From Malachius bipustulatus (Eukaryota; Arthropoda; Insecta; Coleoptera; Melyridae), in NCBI GenBank assembly GCA_910589415.1, contig OU342639.1:5464268-5528267 (forward strand): a stretch of 64,000 nt of DNA. The letters run 5' to 3'. Positions 46,593-57,860 of the stretch are shown here, piece after piece. The first letter of the stretch is position 1; each line of letters begins with the position of its first letter. The notes under the pieces are model-generated. The model was not told the origin of the DNA and ran no database searches. It worked only from the letters and a program-made list of their open reading frames with translations. A program made the translations under genes and the position numbers.

Positions 46593-48576
46593 GTAAGTCA
46601 CTAAGCAATTAATTCAGCGCTTAATTCACTCATCAGGTTGTCATTTTTTTAAGGCGGATACCGCATACCTGCTCGTGTTTAATTAGTGGAAGTTGTATTT
46701 TTCGTTTCCAAAAGTGCTAGTTGGCATCGTACCAGGAGATATGTCACTGGGCTGTGTACGTTTATTTTATTATTATACAGGGTTAGTCGGATAGAAGTAA
46801 GGCGAGGTCGCTTTTCCTGAAAATGTTACTTTTAGAAGAATGCGTCTCGAATAAAAGAGTTTTAAGACAGTGAAAAAAAAATTTATTTCATTTTTTTTTT
46901 ATTTATTTTTTATATGCAGTGGAGGTTCGTCATTTATAGCTGATCGCGATTTTGCGATTTTACTCGTACGTACACCGGTAATAACAGTTAAAAGTTCACC
47001 GTGGTTCCCTAGTCTAGTGGTAATGAATCATTCATTATAGTAGGTACACCTTTGCTGATCACACCATAAAATCACCTGATGTTTATTGTTTACACAATAA
47101 TGATTGTTGAAAAAACTCGCTGGAATATATTATGTACATACCTAGGTAACAGTCTAACCTACGTATATAAAAATATACCTGTCTGTCTACGTATTATTAC
47201 GGAGACCTGTTTATTGATATTCTAATAATATGTATATTTTTATACTCACATACCCATAGGTATGCATTTGACAAACAAATTTATATTTATCTAAATCGAC
47301 CACTACAAAAAAAAAAAAACGTTATTTGCTGCTTACCTGCTTACCAGATATTATTTGTAAGTACTGCGCACTTTGGCGCTAGTGCAACTATTATTGTTAT
47401 TGTGTGCTCTTAAGTACTTTTATATTCAATTTTATGGACGTGTTAAGGTAGCTATCTGCATTGTCTACATTGTTTTAGAGAGTTAATATATTGTTTCCAT
47501 TTTGCTGCCTCGTTTCCGCATTGTCTTTTTTTTGTTGACACCTATACCTTGCTCCCCATTACACCATTCTAATAGTTGCAAGTAGAAATAGTTTTACATA
47601 CAAGGTGATCCATTTTTATGTATAATGTACAATCTGTTATCTCGGATCAGCAGCATTAAAAAAAATCCAACACAAGTAAACCGTCTCCCCGCAACCCTCC
47701 CTCCCTGAGGGGCGGGGGAAAGTGTAATTTTTTAAATGGAAATCCGGATTCTGGATAAATCTAAGAAAATAGCCAAATTTGATCCGAATTTTCTTCCACG
47801 CAGAAGTTTTCCGAACAGAATCCTGTGTCTAAATTTAAAAGAGGATTCTTGCACTCTCACACCTCAGCCCCTCTCATCGACTATGGTTGTAATAAAAAAA
47901 AAGAAAACCCCGTGCCATAGTTCAGGAAGCGAAAGCAAACAAGTTCATGTGAGTAACCATCGAATTTCACATGTCCCTCGTTTTCAAAATTGTCAACTTT
48001 CCTTCAGCTCGTCGAAGGAATTCGAAAACAACCCCTTTCAATCAAACTTCCCCACAAAAAAAAAACACAATCGGATATCAGATTCGATCTTCTCGGCGCA
48101 CAATCAATCCACCCGTCTAAATCTTTTATGGGGTAATCCCTTATTGCGTCTCGAGCATGGTGTGATTTTAGAATCTTAGATACATGGGATCATCCAGAAT
48201 ACCTGAAGAAATGAATTTTGATGCTTAAATTCAACATAGTGGCTCGATGATCAGGATACCATGCACCAGACATTGACGACAAATCTGACGTTCACTGATA
48301 TTACAGTCCATATCAGTTAGACATTTCAGGATTATCTGTTTCATCGTGACGCCGTTTTCTTCTCTGAAGAACTGCAGATTAAAAAATCCACGTCGATCCC
48401 AGTCCAGTAGAGATAAAATACTGGAATAAGTAGAGGATGGGCTACTTCCAGGGAGCTTCTTTCCAGGAGAATCTTCTCTTTCTTGCAGAAATCGATAGTC
48501 ACCCTTTTTTCGCTTTATTTAGAAGAACTGGCGATCTCTAAATTAGATTTTGCAAAATGTCTCGAATAGACACCAA
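46593..48576. other. Second intron, no exon recognised
   Basis: AT-rich, with an isolated MITE-like end TATA-CAGGGTTAGTCGGATAG at 46779. A 147-codon frame at 47736-48179 is low-complexity (Lys/Ser/Asn) and has no domain; I leave it uncalled. Confidence 0.5.
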
Positions 48577-49338
48577 TGTAACGGGTGTAAACGGGAATAA
48601 ACACCAATGTAAACTCTCACTAGCAGACGGGCCAGCCGCAGTAATCCGAGATCCCCGTTGGTTCCCGGAACTGATTGGCTGATAAGGAGCTGATCGGCGC
48701 CGCTGTACCTTCAGTAACCCTCGACACCTCGCTGGCACGCGTCACCTGATTCGCCGTACCGAATCACGCGATCGGTTCTTGCCGACCTCGAATCTCCTTC
48801 GTCTGGAGAACGCGAGGTAGCAGGCCCCGTGGGCTCTCAATACAAGCCGCACAGACGAGACCTGCTAGTTAATTCACGTCTCAATAAGACGTGAGCCTGA
48901 CAAACTGAAAGTAAAGAAAAATTAATTACCGCTTCTCCGCTACCGGAAGTTATGGAACTAGGATAGGCTGACTCAATGCATCGGCCTTTCCCCCTCGGTG
49001 CGCTCAGTACACGCACGTCGGTTGCCCGGTCCTGTCCTGTCCCTCTGGGGGCTCACTACACCCACCAGAGAAATGAAACGCGCGCTGCCTGCTTACCCGG
49101 TCGGTGGACTCAGTACATCCACCGCGGGGTGCTGGCTCCTGCAGGCTCAGTACACCTGGCAGGAGTTGAATGCTTCGGATGCCCTCTGCTTTTATAGCCG
49201 GCGGCGGAGTGATAAGGCCGCTATCGCCGCCGCAAAAACTCTGTTTTCCTGCTTTGAACTGATTAAAAGTAATAAACTGTCTCTAATAAATAACTAATTA
49301 GAATAATAATTATAAACGAAGCCTAGCATTTCGTTACA
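48577..49338 (+). mobile_element. Solo LTR, copy 2 (762 bp), CCAA target duplication
   Basis: TGTAACGGGT...TTTCGTTACA flanked by CCAA at 48573-48576 and 49339-49342. It is similar to 37503-38384 over the GC-rich core, with several small indels (copy 1 has an extra GGTCAGCACCCGG block near 38072). TTTTATA near 49191 and AATAAA near 49271 are shared. Confidence 0.87.
48829..49164 (+). repeat. Hairpin array with constant 9-base loop, copy 2
   Basis: Stem-loops at 48829-48852, 48965-48987, 48998-49016, 49043-49070, 49102-49124 and 49137-49164, plus 48875-48893. Compared with copy 1, the stem at 48998 is repaired (GTGCG/CGCAC against GTGGG/CGCAC), the stem at 49102 is one pair longer, and a C-G pair at 48969 is a T-G wobble. 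The loop is CTCAGTACA in three of them. Confidence 0.8.
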
Positions 49339-49342
49339 CCAA

Positions 49343-49611
49343 TAATAGTAAATTGTATATCTAGGCGGTAAAGTGGCGCTTTTTAGGCCTTAAGAAGATA
49401 TGGACAGGCGAGGCAGCCGATTTTGAACGTAAAAATTTCATCACTGAAATTTAACCCGTTTCGAGTGACAGTTGAAGCGGGCGCTTTTCCTTGTTATCAT
49501 TTTATCTTTTTGTAAGTTGATATTTTCTGTAGAAATCTAAGTTATTTTTTTTATTTACCAAATGCAGCAGAAGTTGTATTATTTCTGGTTGAAGTAGATT
49601 TAATTGCTGCA
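49343..49611. other. Intron filler
   Basis: No feature recognised. Confidence 0.5.
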
Positions 49612-50102
49612 CAGGTCTCAAATTTGAGTATTGTCGCTTTAAAAAAAAACTTAAAAAAACTGATGACGAGATTTTCGAGCTCATCAATGGAATTTTCGAG
49701 CTGTTTCTAGCTTTCAGCGTTTTCTGAAAAAACGGAAATTTATTTTTTATAATGCTCCTTTTACACCTGACATTTTAAAATGCATAAGTAAATTGAAAAA
49801 ACAAAAAGCGCAGGAATTTTGATCTATAATGAGCTGGCACGAAAAAGCGGTGGTTATCGATTTTTTGAAAAATGGCGAAAGTTACAGATACTCGAAAATT
49901 CAATTGAACAGCTCGAGATTCTTGCGCTATTTGGTTTTCTCTATTTTATTTATGAATTTAAAAATATCAAGCGTAAAGGGAGCATTTCGAAAAATAAATT
50001 TCCGATTTTCTGGAAAATGCTGAAAAGCTAGAAACAGCTGGAAAGGTATCTCGTCCTCAGTTTTCAAAATGTTATTTTTTAAAAGCTTTTGAGACCTCAG
50101 AT
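49612..50102. mobile_element. ~490-bp foldback element
   Basis: AGGTCTCAAA, GATGACGAGAT, GAGCTGTTTCTAGCTTTCAGC and AAATTTATTTTTTA on the left are reverse-complemented by AAAATAAATTT, GCTGAAAAGCTAGAAACAGCTG, ATCTCGTCCTCAG and TTTGAGACCTC on the right. Confidence 0.7.
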
Positions 50103-52247
50103 ACGTGTAAATAGTTTCATCCACAGTTGTTGTGAAGATTCGACAACAAGTGTATAGTTTGGAATGTCAAATTAGAAGAAAGAGAGTTTCCTTTTTCCGT
50201 TTTTGTCGTTTAAGGACTGGAATTTGTTCAATCATGTTATAGTTTCCTTTCTCTTCTATATGGTTATGTGATGGAAAAATAATAGAAGAAGGGTGTCAGT
50301 TTGGCGTCCATAAAAAAAAACATGCTACCAAAATAATGGTAAGGTATGTTCGGGGAACATCTGAATAAAAATGTTTATATTAATGGAGGTGTTACGCTAA
50401 TGACGCAGTAATGGGGAGCAATTAAGGGGTAGATAGCTAAGAGCTTTTATTCGACGACAAGGGCCAACCGTCGCGATGCAGGATGCGACGGGGGTTCGCT
50501 CGGCTCTCGTACAGATGCACATCGGACCGTGGTTTAACTTGAACTCTTCTTTCTTAGAGTAGGTACTCTGTTGTAGTGCCCTTGACATGGGCGCACGTAC
50601 TGTTGTCCCTTTCCCGTCCCACAGTGAATAATTCAAAAACGTAGGGAAATTTATGGGCAAGGATTCACGGGGACGGCACAGGAGGAATTGAATTAATTTT
50701 GGCTTTTGATTTTTTTGTTTTTGGACTTCCATCTTCAAGTCTTCTCTTCTCTTCGTGTTGATGATGGAATCGTCGAAGGGGTGACCGTCATGTAGCAAGT
50801 TGGAGAGGAGAGATAGGGAGCTAGCTACTTACTGGAACAATTTCTTGAGAGAGATCCCTTAATAATGGAACGAAAATTGTATTGTGAGAAAAGAAAGTTT
50901 TTTTAGGTCATGACGTTTCGAATAAAATTAAGTGTCAACTTTAGGAAAAAACATGATATCTTGCCGAATTGTCTCTGGGCTTAATCATATTAAAAAAAAA
51001 CGCAGTTTTCCTCTTTATGGCACATGAATAGGGAGTGCGATCTGTTAGAACAACTAATACAGCTATGTAGAGTAGAAAGGCATTGTTGCTTTTATTTTGT
51101 GCGGACAGACCGAGTGAAGGCGTATGGTAATGTTATACAAACAGTAATCACTCACCGCTGTTAAACTACCTACCTATTTTGCTCCCAGGTGTTGACAATT
51201 ATGGCACGTTAAAATAAATACCTGGGCAATATTGATGTTGACTGTATATGTCGTGTTTGATGTTTGATGTTTGATGTTGACATGTTGCACTTTATAGCTC
51301 ATTTCACTTCGCTTGCAGCGTATTTAGGCTATAACACCAAGTAGGTACATTGTATAAAAAAATGATTATTATGATGATGACACATGTCGGGTAACTTTTA
51401 TTTTGATTTCCTCCTTTTCCTCATAAGTAGGTAAATGAGCCAACGAGCTCCTGTCAATTATTAATAATAGCGCCGGTGCCGGTGTTGCTGTTGCTGTGAG
51501 TGTTAATTCTAGCTCGCTATAGTGCCGGTGCTAGATGAGACGAATATTTCCGAGTTTAGTTCCTGGGGTAAATTGCGGCGTTTGGGATGCTTGATTAGAA
51601 CACGAAGACTTACTAAACGTCTTGTTCGCTTTATTGCCAATTATGATGGAACAATTAAATTTCATCAATCTGTAGTCGGGAGCCTGGTTTTGGCTTATAA
51701 CGACGTTCAGTTCTAAGGCAGGGCATGATCGTATTAATATCCGGACCGGAATATCATGTAAGAGGGAATAGGTTTCGGCTGCAGAGAGAGCCAACAACCC
51801 TCTCAGACATGCACCCACCCCGTCCCCTCTTATCGGGAGTTTCAGTTTGATGATTGTATTGACAAACTGTTGGTGATCAATTATGTCAGGCGAGTTTTAG
51901 TCACATGTGGCCATGCGAAGAAAATTAAATCACGCGAAATCGAGTTTAGCAAACATGTCTCTTCTGCCTCTTTCTCCCGGCCTATTGCCTTTTTTTATTC
52001 AATTTCGTGTTTCTTTTTCATTAATCATTTTTCACCTGATTCTATCGTGAAATTTTCACCTTATCCGGTTTTCCGTTCCGTCATTTCATTTTTTGTTGAA
52101 TTCGTTTTGTATACCAATTGACAGTATGTATTTCAGTGGCGGGTTTTGAGATGGAGATGGAGTGAGTGAAATTGGAATAATTGTTATTCTTTTTAATAAT
52201 TTACAGTCCAAAGGTTTGACAATGTCGAGTCAACTTAGATTTTTTTT
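50103..52247. other. Intron or intergenic DNA, no gene recognised
   Basis: Two frames stand out and remain unassigned: minus strand 50397-50798 (133 codons, less AT-biased, no domain) and plus strand 51522-51716. The trinucleotide-like TGTTTGATG repeat at 51252-51280 is simple sequence. Confidence 0.45.
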
Positions 52248-52301
52248 GCTGCAAGGTACTGCTTGACAAGGTCCGGTCACCTCCCGTTTTTCTTCTTTGG
52301 T

Positions 52302-52352
52302 ATGGTCTGATGTTACCCAGTCGGTGTAACATCGACTGGGTTCGAATCCCAA
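52302..52352 (+). other. tRNA-like B box, possible SINE remnant
   Basis: GGGTTCGAATCCC fits the internal B box / T-loop of tRNA-derived promoters. Just upstream, ACCCAGTCG-N9-CGACTGGGT forms a perfect 9-bp hairpin. No A box or full cloverleaf could be drawn, so this is not a tRNA gene. Confidence 0.35.
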
Positions 52353-52395
52353 GCTCGCTCTGAATGTTGTGTTCGTCTATAAAATTATTTACATA

Positions 52396-53302
52396 CAGGA
52401 TGTTTACTGTAAGGTTGGTCAAACTTCACTGGCTGATTCTTCAGACTAAAATAAACAAAAATTTATTATTAATGTGTGTCCGGAAATTCACCGTTTTTGA
52501 GATACAGGGTGTCGGAGAAATATTATTTTTACCTACAGTTTTTTGAAGATATTCGGGAACCGTTTGAGATACAATGTTCATCTCTTATACACACTATGTG
52601 CTCACTGATCCCCTTATTTTTGCCGTAAAATAAACGTTTTAAAAAAATTCAGTGGCGTAGATTTAGGGTATTTTGAGGGTTTCGACCCCCTAATTTCTAC
52701 GCCACTGGAATAAATGCGATTTTAAGCAGCGCCTTTCAACCGCCCATGTTTTCAACACAAAAAAGGTACTCTGGGTTAACGGCTCTAAAGTGAACCGTTT
52801 CCGAGAAAAATGGCATTTTATGAGAGAAAACATCACTTTTTTAACGATTTTTCAACACCATTTTGGAAAAATTAAAGTAAGTGAAAACTTATTCCTATAA
52901 TCAATGTTTTCTCTCATAAAATGACATTTTTCTCGGAAACGGTTCATTTTAGAGCCGTCAACCAAGAGTACCTTTTTGGTACAGAAAACATGGACGGTTC
53001 AAAGGCGCTGCTTAAAATCTCATTTATTCCAGTGGCGTAGAAATTAGGGGGTCGAAACCCTCAAAATACCCTAAATCAACGCCACTGAATTTTTTAAAAC
53101 CTTTATTTTAAGACGAAAATAAGGGGATCAGTGAGCACATAGTGTGTATAAGAGCTGAACATTGTATCTCCTACAGTTCCCGAGATATCTTAAAAAAAAA
53201 CTGGAAAAAGAATATTTCTTCGACACCCTGTATCTCAAAAACGGTGCATTTCCGGACACACGTTAATGGGAAATTTTTTCCGACCTTACAGTAAACACCC
53301 TG
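52396..53302. mobile_element. ~0.9-kb palindromic MITE, copy 2
   Basis: TA-CAGGATGTTTACTGTAAGG ... CCTTACAGTAAACACCCTG-TA. Its arms match 15870-16801 throughout. The unique core (52828-52905) is in the opposite orientation to copy 1. The right arm has lost the ~20 bases around GTCTGAAGAATCAGCC. Confidence 0.82.
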
Positions 53303-53444
53303 TATATAAACTTGTGTGTTACTAAATGAGCTAGATCTCGAAGCCAAAATTACCAGAGTGGAGCGACTATGTCTTACCTCAAAAAAAAAAAAAAAATTAA
53401 AAAAAGGTCCAATAAATAAAAAAAGAAAAAAATTAAAGCTAATC

Positions 53445-54375
53445 AGACCTTGTCAAAAAGTCCAGTAAATTCTGGAAAATAATAAAAATCTGTAAAATAC
53501 TGTACAATCTGTAAAAGTGGTGGAACAGCACCGATAAAAAAAAATTCCAGGATTTCTTTAGACCATCCCTTCAGGAAGATCATCACCTCTGCATTACCTC
53601 GAAAAATAAGAAAATTAGGGTCATTTTCCCCTTCCCAAAGCACTAAGAAAATTGAAAATTCAAAATTTCACCTCGGAAATCATCTCTCAGTGGCTTTCGA
53701 GGTCGCTGATTAAAAATCTGAGGTCCAAAATCAAGTAAGGGTGGTTCCAACCTCTTAAAGCTACCCCAAGAAGTGCCAGTGATACAAAAAATAATATTTC
53801 ACCTCGGAAATCGTCAGCTTAAGAAATCTTCAGCTTACAAACCTCCCAAAAACCCCCGCGAGACGATTTTTCTTGAAGAAATTTTGAATTTTTTGTATCA
53901 CTGCTACTTATTGGGGTGGCTTTGAGGAGTTAGAACAACCCTGACTTGCTTTTGGACCTCAGATTCGTCATCAGCGACTCCGAAAACCTCCGAGAGACGA
54001 TTTCCGAGGAGAAATATAATTTTTTTTTGTATCACTGCCACTTTAGGGTGGTTTTTGATGGGTTGGAACAGCCTTCACTTGCTTTTTGACCCCGGATTCG
54101 TCGTCAACGACCCCAAAGCCCCCCGAGAGACAGTTTCCGAGCTGAAAATTTTGAATTTTCATTACTTTTTTATCACTGTCACTATTGGGGTTATTTGGAA
54201 GGGAGAACATTTTCTCGTTTTTCGAGGTAATGCAAGGGTTAGTGGTGATGAATGTTGAATGTTCCTGAAGGTTTAAGGAATCCAGGAAAAAATAATTTTT
54301 AAAATCGGTGCCGTTCCACCGCTTTCCCAGATTGTACAGTATCTTCCGGCTTATTTACTAGACCAAAATCAGGTA
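53445..54375. mobile_element. ~0.9-kb foldback element with tandem inner units
   Basis: The left arm (GTACAATCTG, GGTGGAACAGCACCG, ATTACCTCGAAAAA) is mirrored by the right arm (TTTTTCGAGGTAATGC, CGGTGCCGTTCCACC, CAGATTGTACAG). Inside, units with GAAATCGTC/GACGATTTCCGAGG, CACTGCCACT and GACCTCAGATT occur in both orientations. Confidence 0.65.
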
Positions 54376-55390
54376 CTGAAAAAGCCGACTTTAAACTCGG
54401 AATCAGGGAGGGGGAGGGGTAGCAGGTGTGCTGTGCGTCCCCGCACGCAGGCGGCAAGTTCATAAGGGGGGCGGGCGGAAGCAAAAATACAATCAGAATT
54501 CATAGCAATAATAAAAAAATCAAAATATCATGAATTAGTTATTAGTATAGCCGAGTAAGCGGGGGGAGCGTGAAGCATCCTGGGCATTTTTCCACAATAT
54601 ACAGATAAGGGCCTTTCTAACCGCAGGGTTAATAGGACTGTAGCCCAGGGGCTCAAGCCTTTTGGAGCACAATTTTTTTATTGTTATTTTTTTGTTATTT
54701 TCTTGTCATTTAGTTATCAGTTTTCACATCCAAGTAAATTTTTAATTAGTGGAAAATTTATTAATTAAATTAAAAAGGGGGGGGGCGGCAATTTTCGTAT
54801 CGGCGTGCAGGGACAAATAGGCTAGGCCCGGCTCTGCTCGGAATTCCGAGTTTAAGCTGGGAATTTTAAAAATAAACTGGTGTGGCGCTTCTACGCCTTC
54901 GTACAAACTAAACCTTGCCACAAATCGCATTTTCGAGCTGATCGCATTAAAAAAATAAAATAAAGGTGACCAGACCTTGTCAAACCGGACCTTGCAGCTT
55001 ACTACGTTCTTGTACTATGTGTAGAATCTGCACTTCACAAACTTCGCAAAACCAACGAGTCGCCACTGATGTATTTTTACAATAGAGTGGATAATCTCCA
55101 CTTTTTTGTTGTTAATCAATAAATTTTTTAAGCGTTTTTGAGTTTAAACGCGTTTAAAATTTAAAGATACGTTTTTTAAATAACATTAAAAAAATGTTTC
55201 CTTTGATCGATATTTCAATGTTTTTCTAGCATTTCTTAATTTAAAATAATTAAAATCCATTCAGGTACAAACTGTTCAATAATATATGTGCTAGGAAATT
55301 ACACACACAACCTTGAGTGAAGATGTGTTGCCTATCTATTAATTAAAATTCATACACAAATTATACGTCCAAGATAAGAATGAACAGCAT
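54376..55390. other. Intron or intergenic DNA with a small inverted partner of 52248-52285
   Basis: GACCAGACCTTGTCAAACCGG and CCTTGCAGC (54966-55000) are the reverse complement of GCTGCAAGG...TTGACAAGGTCCGGTC at 52247-52277. No gene. Confidence 0.5.
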
Positions 55391-55399
55391 GGGGATCTC

Positions 55400-55713
55400 A
55401 CGTCCATTAAGTAGGAAGAGCAAAGACGGCAGAATCAAAAAATGATAAATTGACAATTAAAGGCTAATTAAATGTCCTAATTTAAAATGTTAGGCTCCGC
55501 GCATTTTTTCAAAAATGACTGTTTTGCTAGCGTAAACTTAAGTTTGCAGAACATGCGCTAAAAAGTGGTTTAGTGGTTTAAATAAAATCGTAATTCCACT
55601 TGCGCAGTAATTATAGGCTCATTAAAGGCTTATTAAATGCCCTTATTTAAAATTTTAGGCTCTAATTGTCAATGTATCATTTTTTGATTCTGCTCTTCCT
55701 ACTTAATGGACGT
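55400..55713. mobile_element. MULE-like or similar MITE with perfect 9-bp target duplication
   Basis: Perfect terminal inverted repeats of 23 bp begin ACGTCCATTAAGTAGGAAG. Subterminal arms (GAATCAAAAAATGAT, TTGACAATTA) are imperfect. GGGGATCTC is directly repeated at 55391-55399 and 55714-55722. Nine-base duplications point to Mutator-like elements. 314 bp, non-coding. Confidence 0.8.
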
Positions 55714-55809
55714 GGGGATCTCGGAAACCGTGCGAGATAGAGGTTCGGTAAAATGGAGAAACAATTATACAACCAGAAGGATCATGCAATGGCAGAGAGA
55801 GATTTCAAA

Positions 55810-55965
55810 AATGGTTTTTGATTTTCGATTATTATTTTGAAAACCCCAAAATTTACATTTTTAGTTTTTCTTATTTATTGACGTTATTAGTGAAGATTTG
55901 GAAAAAAAACTGAAACCACATTTTCATTGCAGTTATTGACCAGTTTTAATTTTGCAATGTCACTT
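55810..55965 (-). repeat. Dispersed repeat, inverted copy of 15590-15745
   Basis: Reverse complement of the 15590 segment over ~150 bp, including ATTGACGTTATTAGTGAAG and CATTTTCATTGCAGTTATTG. Confidence 0.7.
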
Positions 55966-56094
55966 TTCTTATCTGCCGATTCATATTTTTGCAGAGCCGA
56001 ACTGAACTTCTATTTTTGAAATACGGACCTGGATTTTTTATTACAAAAACTGAAAGAAATTTTAATTCTGAATTTAATGATATGCCACACATGG

Positions 56095-56450
56095 ATTTGA
56101 CAGCTGTCAGATTTGACATTTGACGACTGTCAAATTTTTTCGCGCTTCGCGCCGCGAGTAGCCGAACTTTCAGCATGACTTCAACTTCACGTTTGACATA
56201 TTTGACAGCTGTCAGAGATTTGATAGGTATTTGACATTTGTCAAAAAATTTCCCGCTTCGCGCCGCATGTAGCCCAACTTATCGCAGGACTTGAACTTCA
56301 GATTTGACAAGTCAAATTTGACATTTGACAGCTGTCAAAATTTTTCGCGCTTCGCGCCGCGTATAATAACCGAACTTTCCGCATGACCTGAACTCATGAC
56401 ATTAATTTGAATAAATGTGCTGTCAGATTTGATATTTGACAGGTGTCAGT
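56095..56450 (+). repeat. ~100-bp minisatellite rich in GACAGCTGTC
   Basis: Three units each carry TTTGACAGCTGTCA-type palindromes, then (C)GCGCTTCGCGCCGC (56141, 56252, 56346), then AACTTT/ATCGCA(T/G)GAC. The spacing is 111 and 94 bp. Confidence 0.85.
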
Positions 56451-56460
56451 GTTGTAGCAT

Positions 56461-57191
56461 ATAGCGAATTCGAGTTGGCTGCACTTGCTCGGAGCGAGAT
56501 CGATCTGTCTCTGAATCAGTTCTGCCCAGAGTTCTGCTCCAGTCCGGAGCAGAACTTTCGCATTTCGACTCTGTATGGAACCGAACTGTGTCAGGTCAGG
56601 CCAGAACCAGAGCCAGAGCCAGAGCGCCATGCACCGGTGCAGTGCAGTGTGCAATCCAGTCTCCCTCCAGTCTGCATTGTCATATTATAGCCTTCTACCT
56701 ATCCCTATCCTATACCTATCACGGTTGTTTGTTGTTATGATGTTATTCTTATTATAACAGAGTCGTGGAACTACAAGGCGTGATCCCTTTTAATTATTGT
56801 AATAAGTTGTAATTCATACAATACGTAAAATGTACTTATCCACAAATTTTTGGTTTAAGGAATTACTATAGGAATCAGTAAGGAATCAGTAGTTAATTTT
56901 CCCGCTATTTCTAACCTCTAAATTTACGGGAGTGCACCGTTGCACCGTCAAATTTGACGGTGCAGTTTATTTTGCTCTGGGGCAGTTCCGCCATACGACT
57001 CGAACATATTTTCCTATGCACTGCCAGAGAGCAAGTGTAACTCGAACACAATTACGATATGCACCGCTAGAGTTCACTTTAACTCGAATACGATTACGAA
57101 AAGCACTGGAACAGAGTCCTACAAATCGAACACGAGATTCCGTCTCGGTGCGCACCCGGAGCAGAAAAGTGCAGTAACTCGAATTCGCTAT
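56461..57191. mobile_element. 730-bp TIR element with perfect hairpin and palindrome inside
   Basis: ATAGCGAATTCGAGTT starts the element and its reverse complement ends it, each adjoined by CTGCACTT/AAGTGCAG. Inside are a perfect 11-bp hairpin AGTTCTGCTCC-AGTCC-GGAGCAGAACT (56530-56556), a perfect 24-bp palindrome with half-site TGCACCGTCAAA (56941-56964), CAGAGC tandem hexamers (56600-56620) and spaced ACTCGAA(C/T)A(C/T) repeats (56998-57140). It is GC-richer than its surroundings and has no recognisable protein. Confidence 0.6.
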
Positions 57192-57229
57192 TAGAGTCTC
57201 TTCGTTATGTCAAAATAAAAAAAACCGCC

Positions 57230-57860
57230 ATCTTAATTTTTCGAATCATTAAAAATTATTTCGTTTGGTATCCGTTTTACCCCCTTCTTCATTTTCAGAA
57301 AAAAACTTGCTCGGCCATGTTCTCCGGACCGGTGGGTGCTTTGAATCGACGATTGTTTTTCGTCGATAGGTTATCTCCTCAGCAACCAAAACGTTAAAAT
57401 GCAATCACGAAATCTTCCAAAATGGCCGCCAGAGGCGCTTTTGAAAATTGGCCAATTTTTTTTTTTCAAATTCATTTTTGACAGTTTATACATGACAAAC
57501 GATTGGGTCAATTATGATGAAATTTTGCAGTCAACCAAAAAAACAATTTTCACCTACACGACGTTTGCGATCTTCTTACGATAATCGAGGCCCAAAATAC
57601 AATAAAAAATATAATAAATGCACATTTTCTCTTTGAAAACTTCGCCGATTTTCATGCAAAATACGAGAAAATTTGCTAAAATTACTAATTTTTTTTACGC
57701 AATTTCCTGGTACAGAGACTCGGGGATGACTTGCGCTTGGTAGTCGAATAATTCTTTTGTCACAATTTTAAATTTTTTTCGCTGAAATTTCAAAAATGGC
57801 GGCGCTACAACGGATCAAAAGTGGCCAACTTTTTTGACGAAATTTCACATATGACGTTCG
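57230..57860 (+). repeat. AAAATGGCCGCC repeat, related to 13910-14550
   Basis: 57395-57535 aligns with 14400-14545 (ATCACGAAAT(C/T)TT, CAAAATGGCCGC, GACAGTTTATACATGACAAACG, GATGAAATTTTGCAG). Another unit with AAAATGGCGGCGCTACAACGG follows at 57790. Confidence 0.6.

Noticed and set aside
47736..48179. 147-codon plus-strand frame after the LDLa exon
   Set aside because: Low-complexity residues, poly-Lys from A-runs, no domain; not joined by splice sites to the LDLa exon.
50397..50798. 133-codon minus-strand frame
   Set aside because: No recognisable family or splice context; left as unassigned.
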